Source of the DNA: Rhinopomastus cyanomelas | Lineage: Eukaryota > Chordata > Aves > Bucerotiformes > Rhinopomastidae | Direction: 5' to 3' | DNA length: 64,000 bases | Assembly (NCBI GenBank): GCA_013400115.1 | Contig: VXBP01008602.1 | Span: 129,957-193,956, forward strand | In this document: positions 45,278 through 57,852 of the stretch, piece after piece | How the letters are laid out: the number at the start of each line of letters is the position of its first letter | Numbering within the stretch: the stretch's first letter is position 1 | Program-made: the position numbers and the translations under genes | The notes under the pieces: model-generated | The model's database searches: none | What the model was told of the DNA's origin: nothing | Seen by the model: only the letters and a program-made list of their open reading frames with translations

Positions 45278-46495
45278 AAGGGAGCATGGAAATTAGAAGG
45301 ATGGGAAGCAGTAGGCTATGGGGAAATGGAAAGAAGTGAAAGGCTGTTTAGAAGAGATAATATCAAAACACTTTACATTAAAAATGAAATATATATCAAC
45401 ATTATTTATGTTAGAGAGCATGTGCAATTGGGAGAAATGAGGAAGAGCAGTTAACTTTAATTTCTCTCAAGGAGTTTGATGTATCCTACATCTTGGCTGC
45501 AGCTTAATTAGACCCTTAATCTGTGCAGGACCTTATTCTGCTCCTTCCAGGGCTGCAGGGCTTGTTTTTCCTTCGCATAAGCTAAACAAGGGTTTCTCAC
45601 AGAATGGATCAGAACTCACAAAAGAGACCTTGCAAGGAGATTAGGGAGCAGCTTAAGACACAGACAAGTTGAAGAAATTCCTGCCTGCTGCTTGGATCCC
45701 CAGGATAAAATCAGCAGAGAGGTCAGACTTTGAAAATGTGCCCAAATGGCACATCCTTGGGGTGGGGGGGCAGTGTGTGAGAGGTCAGGATCAACTCCAT
45801 TTGTTAGCTGTGCACCCAGGGCTTGCTTATGCTGCAGCTTCCTGGCCTGTGTCCCTTTCCCCTTGATAAAAAGAAGCTGGTGCTAACATACTGTGCCCCG
45901 TTTGCCTGCAAGTGGAGGCACAGCAAAGGCTGCTGCCTCTGCAGCTCCAGCGAAAGTGGATGGGATTTTACTGTTGCTTGGGGCAGCTGAAGAGGAATCT
46001 GAAAATAGACAAGTGAGAAATGAGAGCAAAACGTTCCTTCTGTGCTGGGTCTGCTCTTGAAAGGGGAGGGCAGGGGCCAACAGAGCTCAGGGACCTTTGT
46101 TTGTGTGTCTGGGTGTGATGGTTCTGCAAGAACTGGGATATGGCAGCTCTGTCACCTGTGCTGTGCCTGTCTGTGCAGGATGGTGCAGGCTCCTGCATTA
46201 ATAGGGAGAAAAGCCTACTTGGGCAAAAGGGAATGGCTGCTGATTTAAAGATGATGATTAAGTAGATGCCAGCTGCTGCTGCCTAGTTTGAGTAAAAAGT
46301 GTGGGGAGACTTGCTCACTGCTCTGTCGAGCAGTGCTTAGCTGTAAGGGAGGCCTGAAATTCAAGTGCTTGCTAGAAAGGTTCCTAACATTAATCAGTCA
46401 AGTCCCTGAGTACCTTATCCATCCCAGAGATGTGCCTGAAGGTGACTTTGGAGGTGTTTTCAAAAGTTGATGATAAAGACTTTCATGTGGAGAAG

Positions 46496-46648
46496 GCTTG
46501 GAGTCTCCTTCTCTGGAGACATCTAAAACCTGCCTGGACGTGTTCCTGTGTGACTGGATCTAGGGGATCTTGCTGTGGCAGGGGGATTGGACTGGGTGAT
46601 CTCTTGAGGTCCCTTCCAATCCCTGATGTTCTGTGATTCTGTGAAGGC
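46496..46648 (+). mobile_element. CR1 LINE short 3' end, dominant subfamily
   Basis: It begins 'GGAGTCTCCTTCTCTGGAGA' (the 'VESPSLE' coding region), runs through GGGGATTGGACTGGGTGATC and ends TTCTGTGATTCTGTGAAG. Confidence 0.92.
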
Positions 46649-49454
46649 TTCGAGGCTAATGAGCAATCAGAGGTCCCTGATGCTCTTGCAATGACTTCAG
46701 GGCGAGTTTAGATTTGGATCCAACTCCAATCTCCAAGCCACTTTTGGCTGAGTGTTAAATAGAAAGTTTAACCAGAGTGCCACAAGCTTCCTTCATCACA
46801 TAGGAAAGATGGTTAATATTTAGATCCTCAGCTAGTATCCTTCCCCCAAACCTCACCTTCTTATAGGTGCTGCTTCCTGAGCGTCAGACTTGATTCTCTG
46901 CTGTAGAAGAGCAGCCTCAGATCAACGCTCCTCCACTCAGGCTGCCAGGCTGGCTGCTGTCAGCAGAGTTACTGTGAACGGGAACGTCACCTGCTCTTAT
47001 TCTTCATGTGCTAAGATGGGTTTCTTTCTTGTGAAGATGGGTTATTAATTGCAGAGTTATGTGTGTCTCCTGCTGTCAGTGGAGGTAAGGCTGCCTTTTT
47101 TCTGTAAAGCAGTGGTGCTGTGTTTGCCAGCTCTTCCATTGTTCTCCTGTGATCCTAAGGGAGGTGCCAGCACTTGGATTTGGAGCAAGGGGGGCACTCA
47201 GGTATCCCAGTTCTGGGCACTGGCCACTTGTGAGACATTTGAATGGATATCATGGGTAATTCAAAAATAGATTGTGTGAATCCTCACCATCACTAAGAAA
47301 GAAATAATTCTTAAATTGTGATGCTGGGTTCCAAGCTGCCTGTTCCTAGAACCAGCGAGAACCTCCATACACATCAGTAATGTGACTCCCCAAGGAAAGG
47401 CATGGTTTTACACTTCATGTAAGGCAAGGATTTGGCCCCTGCTCTCTCTACTGGAGTAGTATTAGCTAAGATTAGATAAATCCCAATGTTCCTTGCCTAT
47501 CTCTGAATGCAGAGGAGGTCTGACAGACCTTGCATGGCTGCGTCACTAGCTCGTGATGCTCCAGAACATGAGGAGGTGGTGAAGAGTGTTTTAATGTCCC
47601 TCTTTTCCCTTCTCTGATACACTGGGCAGACTCCTTACCCTTCCTTCCTGTTCTTGAGAACAGAAGTTTGTTGTGTAACTGCACTGCACTCACAGACCTT
47701 AGGAAAAGGTCAGCCCATCAGCTCTGGGAGGGCTGTGATTCTCAGAACTATCTGGAAGCATGTGGAGAAATAGCAGAGCAAAAGGGGTAGGAGGCTTGGG
47801 TGGTTTGTAATGAACCATCCCCTTCCTCAGGAGATGTTCTGTGTGTAAGAACACAGGCTTTGCTGGGCAGTGTGCTGTCCACTGCTGAGCACTGTGGATG
47901 GTTTCACCCTGCTGTGAAGCCTTCTCTGTGCTGCTAACAGCAGGTCTGAGGGGTGATGCTACTCGCTGGATGCTGTAGCAGTGCTGGTACCTATAGCTTG
48001 GTGTGAAGACATTTCCCTGTGCTCCTTGGACAGGGTTTCCTGGTGTAACCAACCTGCTTAGAGAAGTACTCAGGTTTTGCTAACGGGCCTCTACCAGCAA
48101 GTGCTGAAGTCAAGCAGAGCCTGTGGTGCAGAAGGTATCGCTCTTCCAGCCTTGTTCTCCCACTCCTGCCTTCTCCTCAGGCCCTTTCTCAAGTAGTTGT
48201 TGCTCTGAGGTGCCAACTGGCTGTTGGGAGCGGGGCTGGTTTTTCAGAAGTTTAATTTAGATTTGTTCTGCTTGCACCTCCTTCCGTTTTGTACCAAATG
48301 TGGAGAAGGGAGAACGTTCTGAGAGGGAAAGGGTTGGCATGAAGCCTGGCTGAGGGCCTCGGGAGGTCATCTGGAAATGGTCCAGCTGTTGACCAAATGA
48401 AGGGCAAGATCAATGAAGACAGATAGGGCCATTTGTGGGCTTCTGTTGCAGCACTGATGCTTCATTCCTGCTGTAAAATTAGCTGTCAGTCTCAGAAAAC
48501 TGAACTGCTTTAGGTGTCTCACAGCCAGAGCCGGGGCTTTCAAAGGTGCAGAGAAGTGAGAGTTTTCCTGGGGAGCCTGATGCTCAGTTCTGTGAGTGTG
48601 TGGCCAGGTTTATGCAGTGATGGGAGCAGCTCCTGTTAGAACCTTTATTGCAGACTTCAAACCATCACTTCCCAAGGTGTAGAACACATCCCTCTTGCTG
48701 GGAGATGCCTTTTAAAGCTGAGTTGAGTCCAGGGGCACATCTAGGGGCTACAACTGTCTTTCCAGCTTTAAAGCATCTGCTCAGACCTGAAGGAGCTGGG
48801 AACTGTAGCTGCAGCAGTGATATATCCTTGATAACACAAACTGATGTTAGAAATCATGCCTTTCTCCTCAAAAAGAGCACTGTGTAGGCAAAACCTCTTT
48901 GTCTGCCTGTCAGAGAACCCCACCTTTCTTCATGCTTGGAACATTTTAACTGAGATCTCATCAGAAACCAACAAGTACTTCTGAGTCATGAAGGAAAGCT
49001 CTGCAAGGATGTTGTTCCTCGCTCCTGTCTTACGTAGTGGGACTGATTAATACAGAGCAGTGGTGTTAAAACATCATGGTCTACAGCTCTTCAGGTCCCC
49101 TTTCTTTACTCTTGTTCCTCGTGAAAGCAGATTTGAGGGGAAACAGCTGGGCAAACATGAAAAAGCTCATCTCTGAATACTCTTGAGTTCTGTGGGGTTT
49201 TTTAGTCTTCAGTCAGCTCTCTTCCTCTTCCTTTTTTTCCCCAAGGACAGAACCAGTACAAATCTGCCTTGATTGGTACTGATTGGAGTTGGTAGGAGCT
49301 CAAGTTTTTCAAGCTGTACCTAACAAACCTGCAGATGAGATGGAGCAAAATCTCCTAATTTATAGTGAGCTGGCATGCACTGAGCATGGAAAGGAAGATG
49401 AATGTCCAAGTGACCAGACAAGGAGAAATAGAGACCCTATTGTAGGGATCTGCA

Positions 49455-49918
49455 CGAGAGGGATGTGGAACTGCTTGAGGGTGTCCAGCGTAGGGCAACG
49501 AGCATGATGAAGGAGGTGGAGCACCTCCCTTATGCTGAAGGAGTTGGGTCTCTTTAGCTTGGAGAAAAGGAGGCTGAGGGGTGACCTCATTAATGTCTAT
49601 AAATATTTGAAGGGTGGGTGTCAGCAGGATGGAGTCAGGCTCTGCTCAATGTCATCTAGTGATAGAACGAGGGGCAGTGGTTGTAAGCTGGAACATAGGA
49701 GGTTCCACATCAATATGAGAAGGAACTTCTTCACAGGGAGGGTGATGGAGCACTGGAACAGGCTGCACAGGGGGTTGTGGAGTCTCCTTCACTGGAGATG
49801 TTTCAAACCCACCTGGATGTGTTCCTGTGTGACTTGGTCTAGGTGATCCTGCTGTGGCAGGGGGATTGGACTAGATGATCTTTCGAGGTCCCTGCCAATC
49901 TACAATGATGCTATAACC
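49455..49918 (+). mobile_element. CR1 LINE, dominant subfamily, long coding remnant
   Basis: The frame 49532-49846 encodes 'LKELGLFSLEKRRLRGDLIN', 'VYKYLKGGCQQDGVRLCSMS', 'HRRFHINMRRNFFTGRVMEH' and then loses frame at the 'LHRGLWSLLHW' point through a one-base deletion. The 3' end GGGGATTGGACTAGATGATC is followed by a mutated tail, AATGATGCTATAACC. Confidence 0.94.
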
Positions 49919-51187
49919 AGCAAGTAAAACCCTACTTGTTAAGGGCTTGTGTTGAAGAAACCAAAAGGCTTGTTTCTAACTGAATTCTTGTAGTCCTGCT
50001 ACCTCAATGTGTCTAGAATCAGGGACCACATTATAGCTGGTGTCAGAGCTGGCTTTGTAGCTGATAGCTTAGGGAAGCTGAATGCACAGAGCTGCAGAAG
50101 CTTCAGACTGCAGCTGGAGGAGAAAGTGCTGTTGACCCACGCTGCTGCTGCCTCAGCTACCCCCGAGACTCTGGTAGGTTACAGGAGTGGTGGGAGGATC
50201 TGGGAATTGCTTTTTTCAGCTCAAATGTGTGTGCTTCTGCCCTTAGAGAGACCTTTACAGGCCCTGACAGTGCAGTCATCAGCTGTTTCTGAAACTCAGC
50301 TCAGTGCAGGGTATTCCTCCCTGCTTTTCTGTAGGGACAGAAAAACTCACCCAAAATCTGAGCCCTTGTCTGCACAGGGAACTCAAGTTATTTCTGATTT
50401 GCTTGGTGAGACATCCTCCCACTCTTAAAGATAGCTGCTATCTGTTGTACAGATTGCTCTGGGTGAGTGCCTAAAGCTTTTCCCCATCTTTACAGTCAGC
50501 ACGCCGACACTTCCTCATGGCCTCTTCCATGCTGTTAGCACTCTGTCCCAAAAGATTCTGCAGGTCTATGAAAAACACCTTGGAAAGTAAGGTCATGGGT
50601 GCACCTTCCAGCTGGCTGTTTAAGTGGGGGAATGCCAACCCCTTCAAACTACTTGTAACACAAATAAAGAAGCAGAAACGATGTGGGGTGGGGAGGAAGG
50701 GAATGATGTGGTGATGGGAAGTGTGTACTTAGTCCTTGCCACATTCCATGGCCTTAAGAAATAGTGAATTGTTAGAAATGCAGTGGACAAAGAGTAGCTA
50801 CTTAGTGTAAGAGGAAGGTAAATGCTGCCTTCACAAAGAGTCCCTGTAACCTGGGACTTTACCTGCCTCTCTGCATACCTCTCCACCCTGAGATTCTAAC
50901 TCCCTGAGCGTTGGACGCAGCTTGCGGGGCTCATCTGTGCGTCCCTGGGAAGAAACACGCTGGTGTTTGGTGGGACAAGGTGGAAACACCTTGATCATCA
51001 CGTAGGTAATTAACTGGGACCCTCTCTGATCTGGTAGCTCAGACTACTGAGCCTGCTTCATTTCCCAGTGGATCTGAAAAATGTCCTTATAATGGGTCAG
51101 CTGGGCTGGAACATCCTTTGATGGATTCTACCTCTGCAAGTTGTATTCTGGCGTCTCCCTATGCTTTTCACTACGAAAGAAAACTCA

Positions 51188-51690
51188 TAGTAATCACAGA
51201 ATCACACAACATTAGGGATTGAAAGGGACCCCAAAAGATCATCCAGTCCAATCACCCCACCACAGCAGGATCCCCTGGACCAAGTCGCATAGGAATGTGT
51301 CCAAGTGGGTTTTAAACGCCTCCAGAGAAGGAGACTCCACAACCCCCCCGAGCAGCCGCTTCCAGTGCTCTGTCACCCTCATTGGGAAGAAGTTCCTTCT
51401 CACACTGATGTGGAACCTCCTGTGTTCCAGCTGACACCCATTTCCCCTTGTCCCATCATTAGATGCCCCTGAGTAGAGCCTGGCTCCATCCTCCTGACAC
51501 CCACCCTGTCCATATTTATCAACGTTAGTGAGGTCACCCCTCAGTCTCCTTTTTCCCAGCTCAAGAGCCCCAGCTCCCTCAGCCTTTCCTCAGCAGGGAG
51601 ATGCTCCCCTCCCTTTATCATTTTTGAGGCTCTGCACTGGTCTCCAGCAGTTCTGTGTCCTCCTGGAACTGAGGGGCCCAGAACTAAGAA
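51188..51690 (-). mobile_element. CR1 LINE, dominant subfamily, antisense to the gene
   Basis: On the minus strand it runs from the 'LGPLSSRRTQNC' region through 'EGLRELGLLSWEK' and 'RRFHISVRRNFFPMRVTEHW' equivalents to the 3' UTR and a TGTGATTCTGTGATT tail at 51193-51209. Frameshifts interrupt the coding part. Confidence 0.93.
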
Positions 51691-52763
51691 AGCAAACTCC
51701 TCGCGATGTTGATGCTCACACCATTTGTTTCTCCCCCTGTTTCAGGAGACACGGGAAGAACTCTATCATCTTCCACCTGCTAATGGACAGGCTAAGTCTA
51801 GTTCAAGAGAAATGGTTAATTCTGGCCTTGAGAGTTCTACTGTGCTAATTATTAACCTCAAATTCTTTTGGTTTCATTCGAGGACTCTTAAATCTCTTGT
51901 GGCTTTTGCACCTTATCCCACAGCAGCATCGCATCTGGCAGACTTAAATGCAGCTACGCCTTTAAAATGGAATTGCCTGTGATGGGAGAAATCTGAGAGC
52001 AGAGAGAGGAAACCAGTGCCCCTTGCGCAGATGAAGCTCTGTGGAGATCTCTCCACAGCGCTGCCTCCTCGTCAGCCTAGTCACTGCTCCTTGTCTCCGG
52101 GACCAAACCGCACCGGTGACAATTCTGTTGTCCTAGAGGCATTGCAGCTCTCCATGGTGGATTCCGAAGTCACCGCTCTCTGCTGCTTTTCCCCCAGAAC
52201 TGCTGTGCGTGTGTAAACGAGCTGGATTCTCTCCTCTTTCAACCCACCACTGTATTGCTCCCTTGCTGCTGAAGTGACGCTTCCTCGGGCTGCTGGGAAG
52301 CACCCTGGGGCTTGGACAGGCTTCCCCATTTCTGCAGATGACTGTAACCGTGTGAGTGCTCACTGACCTCTGCGTTTCTTATCCTTCCCCTCTTCCCTCG
52401 CTTTTCTTCCCACCCGTTTGGTTTCTTGGCCTTTGCAGAGCGTTCGTTGTGCGTTTCGGTGAGAAGATGGCAGCTCCCCACCGCACCACGCACCGTGACA
52501 AGGTCAGGCACTTGTGGTGCCTTGTGGTGTGATGGAACCTGCTGAGGTCTGTCCTTGAGCCCTTCTGCTTTATTTTGCTCTTCTCTTGCAAGTTCCACCT
52601 AGTACTTTAACCCTTCTCTGCTGCTTGTTTTCCCTTCCCTCCTAGGTACCCTGTCCCAAACCTCTGGCTGTACCATGCTCTCCTTCCTCTTGTTTAAATG
52701 GGCTTCCTGGAGAGGGAGAGTCCTTGCCACATTCAGGTTTCAAGCACTGTAAGATTTTATTTC

Positions 52764-52898
52764 TTTAAAACCCACCTGGATGTGTTCCTGTACAACTTGG
52801 TCCGGGTGATCCTGCTGTGGCAGGGGGATTGGACTGGATGATCTTTCGAGGTCTCTTCCAGTCCCTAATGTTCTGTGATTCTGTGTGACTCTGTGATC
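52764..52898 (+). mobile_element. CR1 LINE short 3' end, dominant subfamily
   Basis: TTTAAAACCCACCTGGATGT begins it. GGATTGGACTGGATGATC and a longer tail with TTCTGTGATTCTGTG and ACTCTGTGATCC follow. Confidence 0.92.
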
Positions 52899-53282
52899 CT
52901 TCTCTTTGCTTACTTCTTACTTACCTGATCCTTTCCTCCAGGCTCAGATATGTTAGTGTTCAGACTTTGTGAGCTAGAGCAGGCTGTTGCTTTGTGCAGC
53001 ACCTGGTCCCCTCAGAACCCACAACCTTTACACTGGGCTCCCCACTGAAATGTGGTGTGTGATACAGCAGGAAAACAAGCATCCTCTGCACTCAAATTCC
53101 TATTTCCAGCCTGCTGCTCCTAGCTCTACTCTGCTGCTGCTGGAAAAGACCCCTCTTGGTGTCTGGAAGACTTGCAAGAGGTCGCAAGTCATGAGCCCTG
53201 GGAGAGTGCGTGTTCAGTGTTACTCCCGGTGACACCCTTGTTCTGTTGTGGTGTTGGGCTGTGGGTGATGTGACTTGTGCCC

Positions 53283-53766
53283 ACAGTTATTTCAGAAGAT
53301 CTTGACCTGAAGGACTGGGTCCAGAGGAGAGCAACAAGGCTGGGGAAGGGACTGGAGAGAGAAAGGCTGTTGAGGAGAGGCTGAGGGAGCTGGGAGTGTT
53401 TAGCCTGGAGAAGTGGAGACTCAGGGGGGACCTTCTCCCTCTCTCCAACTCCCTGAAGGGAGGTTGTAGTCAGGTAGGGGTTCGGCTCTTCTCCCAGGAT
53501 GAGAGGGGAGGGCTTGAAGCTGCCAGGGGAGGGTTAGGTTGGATGTTAGGAAGCCCTTCCTCATGGAAAGGACTGCCCAGGGCAGTGGTGGAGTCCCCAT
53601 CCCTGGAGAATCTATGATTCTGTTCTGTGATTCTAGGTGCTGAAGGCCAGCCTGGCTGTGGCCCCTAGTGCCCTGGTGTGGCTGCTGTGGTGATGTTAGG
53701 TCCTGGGCTGGGCTGGCTGAGCTCAGAGGGCTTTTCCAGCCTCAATCATTCAGTGATTCTGTAAGG
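53283..53766 (+). mobile_element. CR1 LINE, GC-rich subfamily, interrupted by a tail-like insert
   Basis: It runs from 'GLGPEESNKAGEGTGEREAV' through the frame 53396-53617 ('FSLEKWRLRGDLLPLSNSLK', 'GVRLFSQDERGG', 'LPRAVVESPSLE') to GGGCTTTTCCAGCCTCAATC and TTCAGTGATTCTGTAAG. At 53609-53635 a 27-base insert made of CR1 tail octamers splits the coding region. The same subfamily is seen on the minus strand at 24003-24532, which lacks the insert. Confidence 0.92.
53609..53635 (+). mobile_element. 27-base CR1 tail-octamer insert inside a CR1
   Basis: The uninterrupted subfamily reads CCCTGGAGGTGCTGAAGG by analogy with 24130-24145. Here AATCTATGATTCTG and TTCTGTGATTCTA lie between CCCTGGAG and GGTGCTGAAGG. 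The inserted bases are three to four copies of the CR1 3' octamer with nothing else. Confidence 0.75.
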
Positions 53767-55974
53767 AGGGAGATGACCAGGCCGTGGTATTTCTGCCTGA
53801 AGTAATGAAGTCTCACTGCCTTTTCACTGGTGACTGCCTTTTTTTGCAAAGGAAGGTAAATGTTAGAAGTCAAATCAAGGAGGGATTTCTTTCTGAAGCA
53901 TAGCACAAGTTTTTTGCTGTCAGCCTGTCTTTATTTCCAGAACGAATGAGACTTCTTTGGGGTGGGAGAGGTTTTTGCACCATTTCAGGCAGATGCAAGG
54001 CTAAGAGCTCAAACACAGCCAGACGAGAAGGTGAAGCCAGGACTGTGTGAAAGCAGCAGCCCTCTTTTGCTCAAGAAAGAAGCAGCAGCAATCTGAATCA
54101 TCCTGGTTTCCCCACCCTCCTGACAGTGACTCTTTCTCCATACATGACACCACTCTTCCTCCTTCAGAGATGCTATAGAAAATTATTTTCCTTCATCTTT
54201 TGATGGAGAGGAGCTTCTCTCCATTTTCCTCCAAGGTAGCTGGAGGTACTGGTGCAGTCTTCTGTGCTGCTCCTCTGCCTTGTTCTCCCTTCCAAGAACC
54301 TACAATTTCCCAAGGCTGACTTTGCATTCTCTGAGCTCAGAGCTGGCTCTCGGGTGCTGTGCTCTGTGCAGGGTGACTACAGCTCCCATGATGCCAAGAG
54401 CATGAAATGCACATTTTTTCCTCTGGAAATGAACCCGCACGTGACTTCCCAGCTGCTGCAGCAAAGAGCCGCTCTGTTCTGAGGGCTCTTTTTTTTTCCT
54501 GGTGAGCTGGAGGTGTGCCTCAGCCTGCAGATGCTGTGATTGCATTGATTTCCTCTGACAGCAGAGGCTGTACAGCTGCAGAACACTGGCTGCAGGGAGG
54601 ACTCAGGAGTTTATCCATCGGGCACATTTCCTGGGGATCCGTACACCTGTACCCGAGGTGCTTAGCAGTTCAACTCTCTCTTCCTTCAGCAGTTCTTTCT
54701 CTCTCCCCATAACATCCCCATTTCCTTCTAGTTGTCCCCCATGCTAGCTGTGTTACTAACAGGTTTTGTTTTGCATGCACAGGGGCTTGTGGGCTTGGTT
54801 TGGGTTTTTTCACCAGTTCCCCTGACTTTCTTTTCCTGCCATATGGGAGAATCTGTAGCTGAAGTGGTGCCTCACAGGTAGCACCTGGTGTTTATCCTGT
54901 GCTGCTCTTGGACTCCTCTGAGCCTTCTAAACCCTTTGTTCCTGGTGTCTGCTGTGGTTAGTGTGAAGCTAGACCTGGGATGATGGGTAGTAGTAAGTCT
55001 ATAGTAAGGTATCTGTACAGAGGATGCCCTAATGGCTGTGAGCTGTGACAGCGTGTTGGAAGGGGCAGTGACACACTGCTTACAACAAACAATGTTTTCT
55101 AACCTTAAAATACCTTTTTATGAGCAATTAGAAGCTCAAACCCTGAGCTAACGTGTCTGTTGCTGTAGCTATTTATAGAGCTTTGAATCCTCCCCAAGGT
55201 CTCAAGTGTGTCATAGTGGGTTGTTCCCTTCCGAAAAGTGGATTTCCTTAGGAGATGCTTCCTGTTTGCTCTTAAGTTCACGAGCTGCCGCACCCCGCTG
55301 GAGCTGCAGATAACTTCTGCTGTGAAGTGTCTGCAGGGTGGCATTTTGGCTTTTTCTGAAGTGCAAACTCAGGCTTTAGTGGTTCTCTAGCTTAGGATTT
55401 ACTGCAGGTCCTTCATGAGGTAAAAGAGGGGCTGAGTGTGTTGTCCACAGCGTGTGCGTGCACTGGTTGTGTATGTGGCTGCACTTGGGTGTCTTACAGT
55501 CACCTTCTGGGCTGCTGTCATCAGTCTTACAGCAGGGGAGGCGTTTGGAAATCCATCTAGTGTGCAGCCAGAGAGTCCTGGTCCTAGCGAGGTGATATTT
55601 TCCTTGAAGCTACGTTACATCCACAGCAGTGTTTGGAACGGAGACTGAAAAGTCTAACTGTGTGCACAAGGCAGGCTCTGTGTCCTGGGTAAGGGTGAGG
55701 TTGGTGTATTTGGATTTGCAGTGTGTCAGCCCTGGGCTGTGTAAGTAGGTGACGGCGTTACACATCACAGCAGGAACACACCAGAAGGACATTTTCTGTG
55801 CCCCTTTCCTGCTTGCATGGCACATCTGCACGCTAACATCCATTACGGATGCTCCAGAGCAGGATCACGGAGTAGTTGCTGTAATAAACCCCAGTGGGTC
55901 TATCTGGCCGAGGTGGGGGTGTGAGCAGCCTGTGCCCAAGGGAACAGCAGTGCTGTGGTTTTGCAGCCACCACA

Positions 55975-56100
55975 GAGCTGCCCTTCCCTGCGTGTGAGCT
56001 GCCTGCTCAGCGCGTGGAGATGATTTGCCGGTGCCGCTGGGCTGTGGTGCCCGCTGTGTGCCGGAGCTCCGCGCCGCTCGGGTCTATGAATAAGCACTTT
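55975..56100. promoter_or_regulatory. Short CpG-rich patch in intron 2
   Basis: About a dozen CpG sites lie within 120 bases, for example TTGCCGGTGCCGCTGG, GTGCCGGAGCTCCGCGCC and GCTCGGGTC. A further GCCAATCGGGG (a CCAAT-type box) lies near 56351-56361. This could mark an internal promoter or enhancer for a shorter GRAMD1B isoform. No start site or first exon can be assigned. Confidence 0.28.
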
Positions 56101-57194
56101 CAAGCTGTGATGCTCCCAGCACTCAGAGGCTCTTAATTGCCCTGAGCTCTGCAGGGTTTTCTCTGCCTCCCTCCCTCCAGCCAGGGGTGCTCATAGCTGC
56201 ATTACTGGTGCCAGAGAGCTATGAGGAGCCACAGACAGCGGTTCCTGGGCAAACAGTCTGGGCTACTGTGGTAAAGTAGGCCAGGAAGGACCGGCAGGAC
56301 TGGGGAGGAGAAGCTGGGGATGGATGGGCGGTGTGAAGCTGCCGTGTTCTGCCAATCGGGGCTGGGCACGGCTCCGGCAGCTACGGATGCCTCTTGCTGC
56401 TGGGACAAATTTTACCTTAGATGATGATTTGATGTTTTCAGTCTGAACTGAGAGCAGGCACCAGAGGGGTGCCTCGTTTAGGCCCAGTCACTTCTGAGTG
56501 TTCCTCTGAGGTGAGTGTTCTCAGGAGGGTGCAGATGAAGAGCCCCCACCTTGCATTTCCTCTGCACGTGTTACAAATCTCTCTCTAGGCGGTCTGTCTC
56601 CATTCTGCTTGTTCTGCACTGGTGCTTCTCTGCCTGCCTGGCTGCCCCCGTCACTCTTTCCTTCCAGAAGCTGCCTCTTCCCTCCTCTGCTTCCATCCTC
56701 CTCACATGTGGTCACTCCTTCTTTACCTGTGCACTGCTCACAACCCACCTGCTTTCCTCTGTTCTGATTTCTAAAGTGCCCAGCTTGGGGGTTGGTTGTG
56801 TCCCCTCCCTCCCCACAGAGTGAGAAGGGGAAGGAGCAGCACGTCCAGGAGATGGGCTCCTCACTTGCTCCTGGCAGCTCAGACTGCACTAGGGAGCTGA
56901 GAGGAGGGTCCTCTCTTCCTCAACATCCTCTTAGACCTTTGGGTGGTGGCAAGGGGGAGGACCTCGGGGGATGGCAATGCCTTGGGTCTTGTATAGGGCT
57001 CCAGTCAAGTGTCTGAATCCGGATCATCTGCTTGAGATGCCTTTTCTGCCCATCTCTGGGGACAGGAGGGGAAACTGGGGACTAGCTCCCATTCTCACCC
57101 TTCTGTCAAGTTGTTTGCCTTCTCTTCTTCATCCTCCGTTGACTTTCCCTTTCTCTCTCCTCCCTTTTCCTTCAACGCTCTTGTTTACCGATAG

Positions 57195-57238
57195 GCCAAG
57201 CAGAAAACATGGAGACGTCTGATATGGCGACAGCAAAG
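57195..57238 (+). other. Weak candidate cassette (poison) exon
   Basis: A long pyrimidine tract (57117-57185) leads to ACCGATAG|G, and a 44-base stretch ends at AAAG|GTAGGA (donor at 57239). If spliced after exon 2 (phase 2) it would read RPSRKHGDV and stop at TGA 57220-57222. It also contains an ATG in a strong context (AACATGG, 57209) that stays open to the donor in phase 0. The acceptor is not ideal, and no known GRAMD1B exon is recognised here. Confidence 0.18.
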
Positions 57239-57852
57239 GTAGGATGGAAATGCTGCCGGCCTCACTGTGCGTAAGTGGTTTCGCTTGGCAACTTTTTTCT
57301 TTGTCTTTCCACAATTTTAACTTCCTCCCAACCCTCTTCCCTGATGCTGGGAGCAGCGCCAGGACTGTGGATGGGATTCACGTTCTGGAGTGGGGGGGGG
57401 GGTTACCTTGTGCCTACAGCCTCCATGAGATGCTTTTCTTGTGCGTGGTGAGGACATCCTCAGCTGCTGATGCTCTAGGTGAAGGATGGGGTGGCTGGGA
57501 GAGGACCAGGGCAGACTGTGGTGGTTTGTCCATGAAGGCGAGTGGGGATGCTGGTGGTGGCTGCGCTGCTGCTCTGTGGGGAAGTGACACTAGAGGGGGC
57601 TTTAGGGGCAGAGTTTGCTCTCTCTGAGCGGAGATGCCTTTTGGCAGCCTTATTTCTTTTTCTTTTTGGAAAGCATCTCGGGGGAGTGTCGAGTGAGAAA
57701 GGAATTCGAGCTTATGGATGCAGGCACCGCTTTCTGTGAGGCTTCTCTGTTTCCTTTGCTCTGCTTTTGCCAGGCGGTTGGTTCTGCTTTCCTGGGGCTG
57801 GCAGGGCTGGAAGTGTCTGGGAATGCAACTGGAGATGGGCTTGTGAGGTAGA

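Noticed and set aside
50009..50428. 139-codon open frame in intron 2
   Set aside because: It starts at GTG, has no exon-like boundaries and matches no family I recognise.
51747..51848. Strong-looking acceptor (CTCCCCCTGTTTCAG|GAG) followed by a phase-2 frame open for about 33 codons
   Set aside because: No GT donor of acceptable quality and no polyadenylation signal follow, and the peptide is not recognised; treated as a cryptic acceptor beside a CR1 copy.
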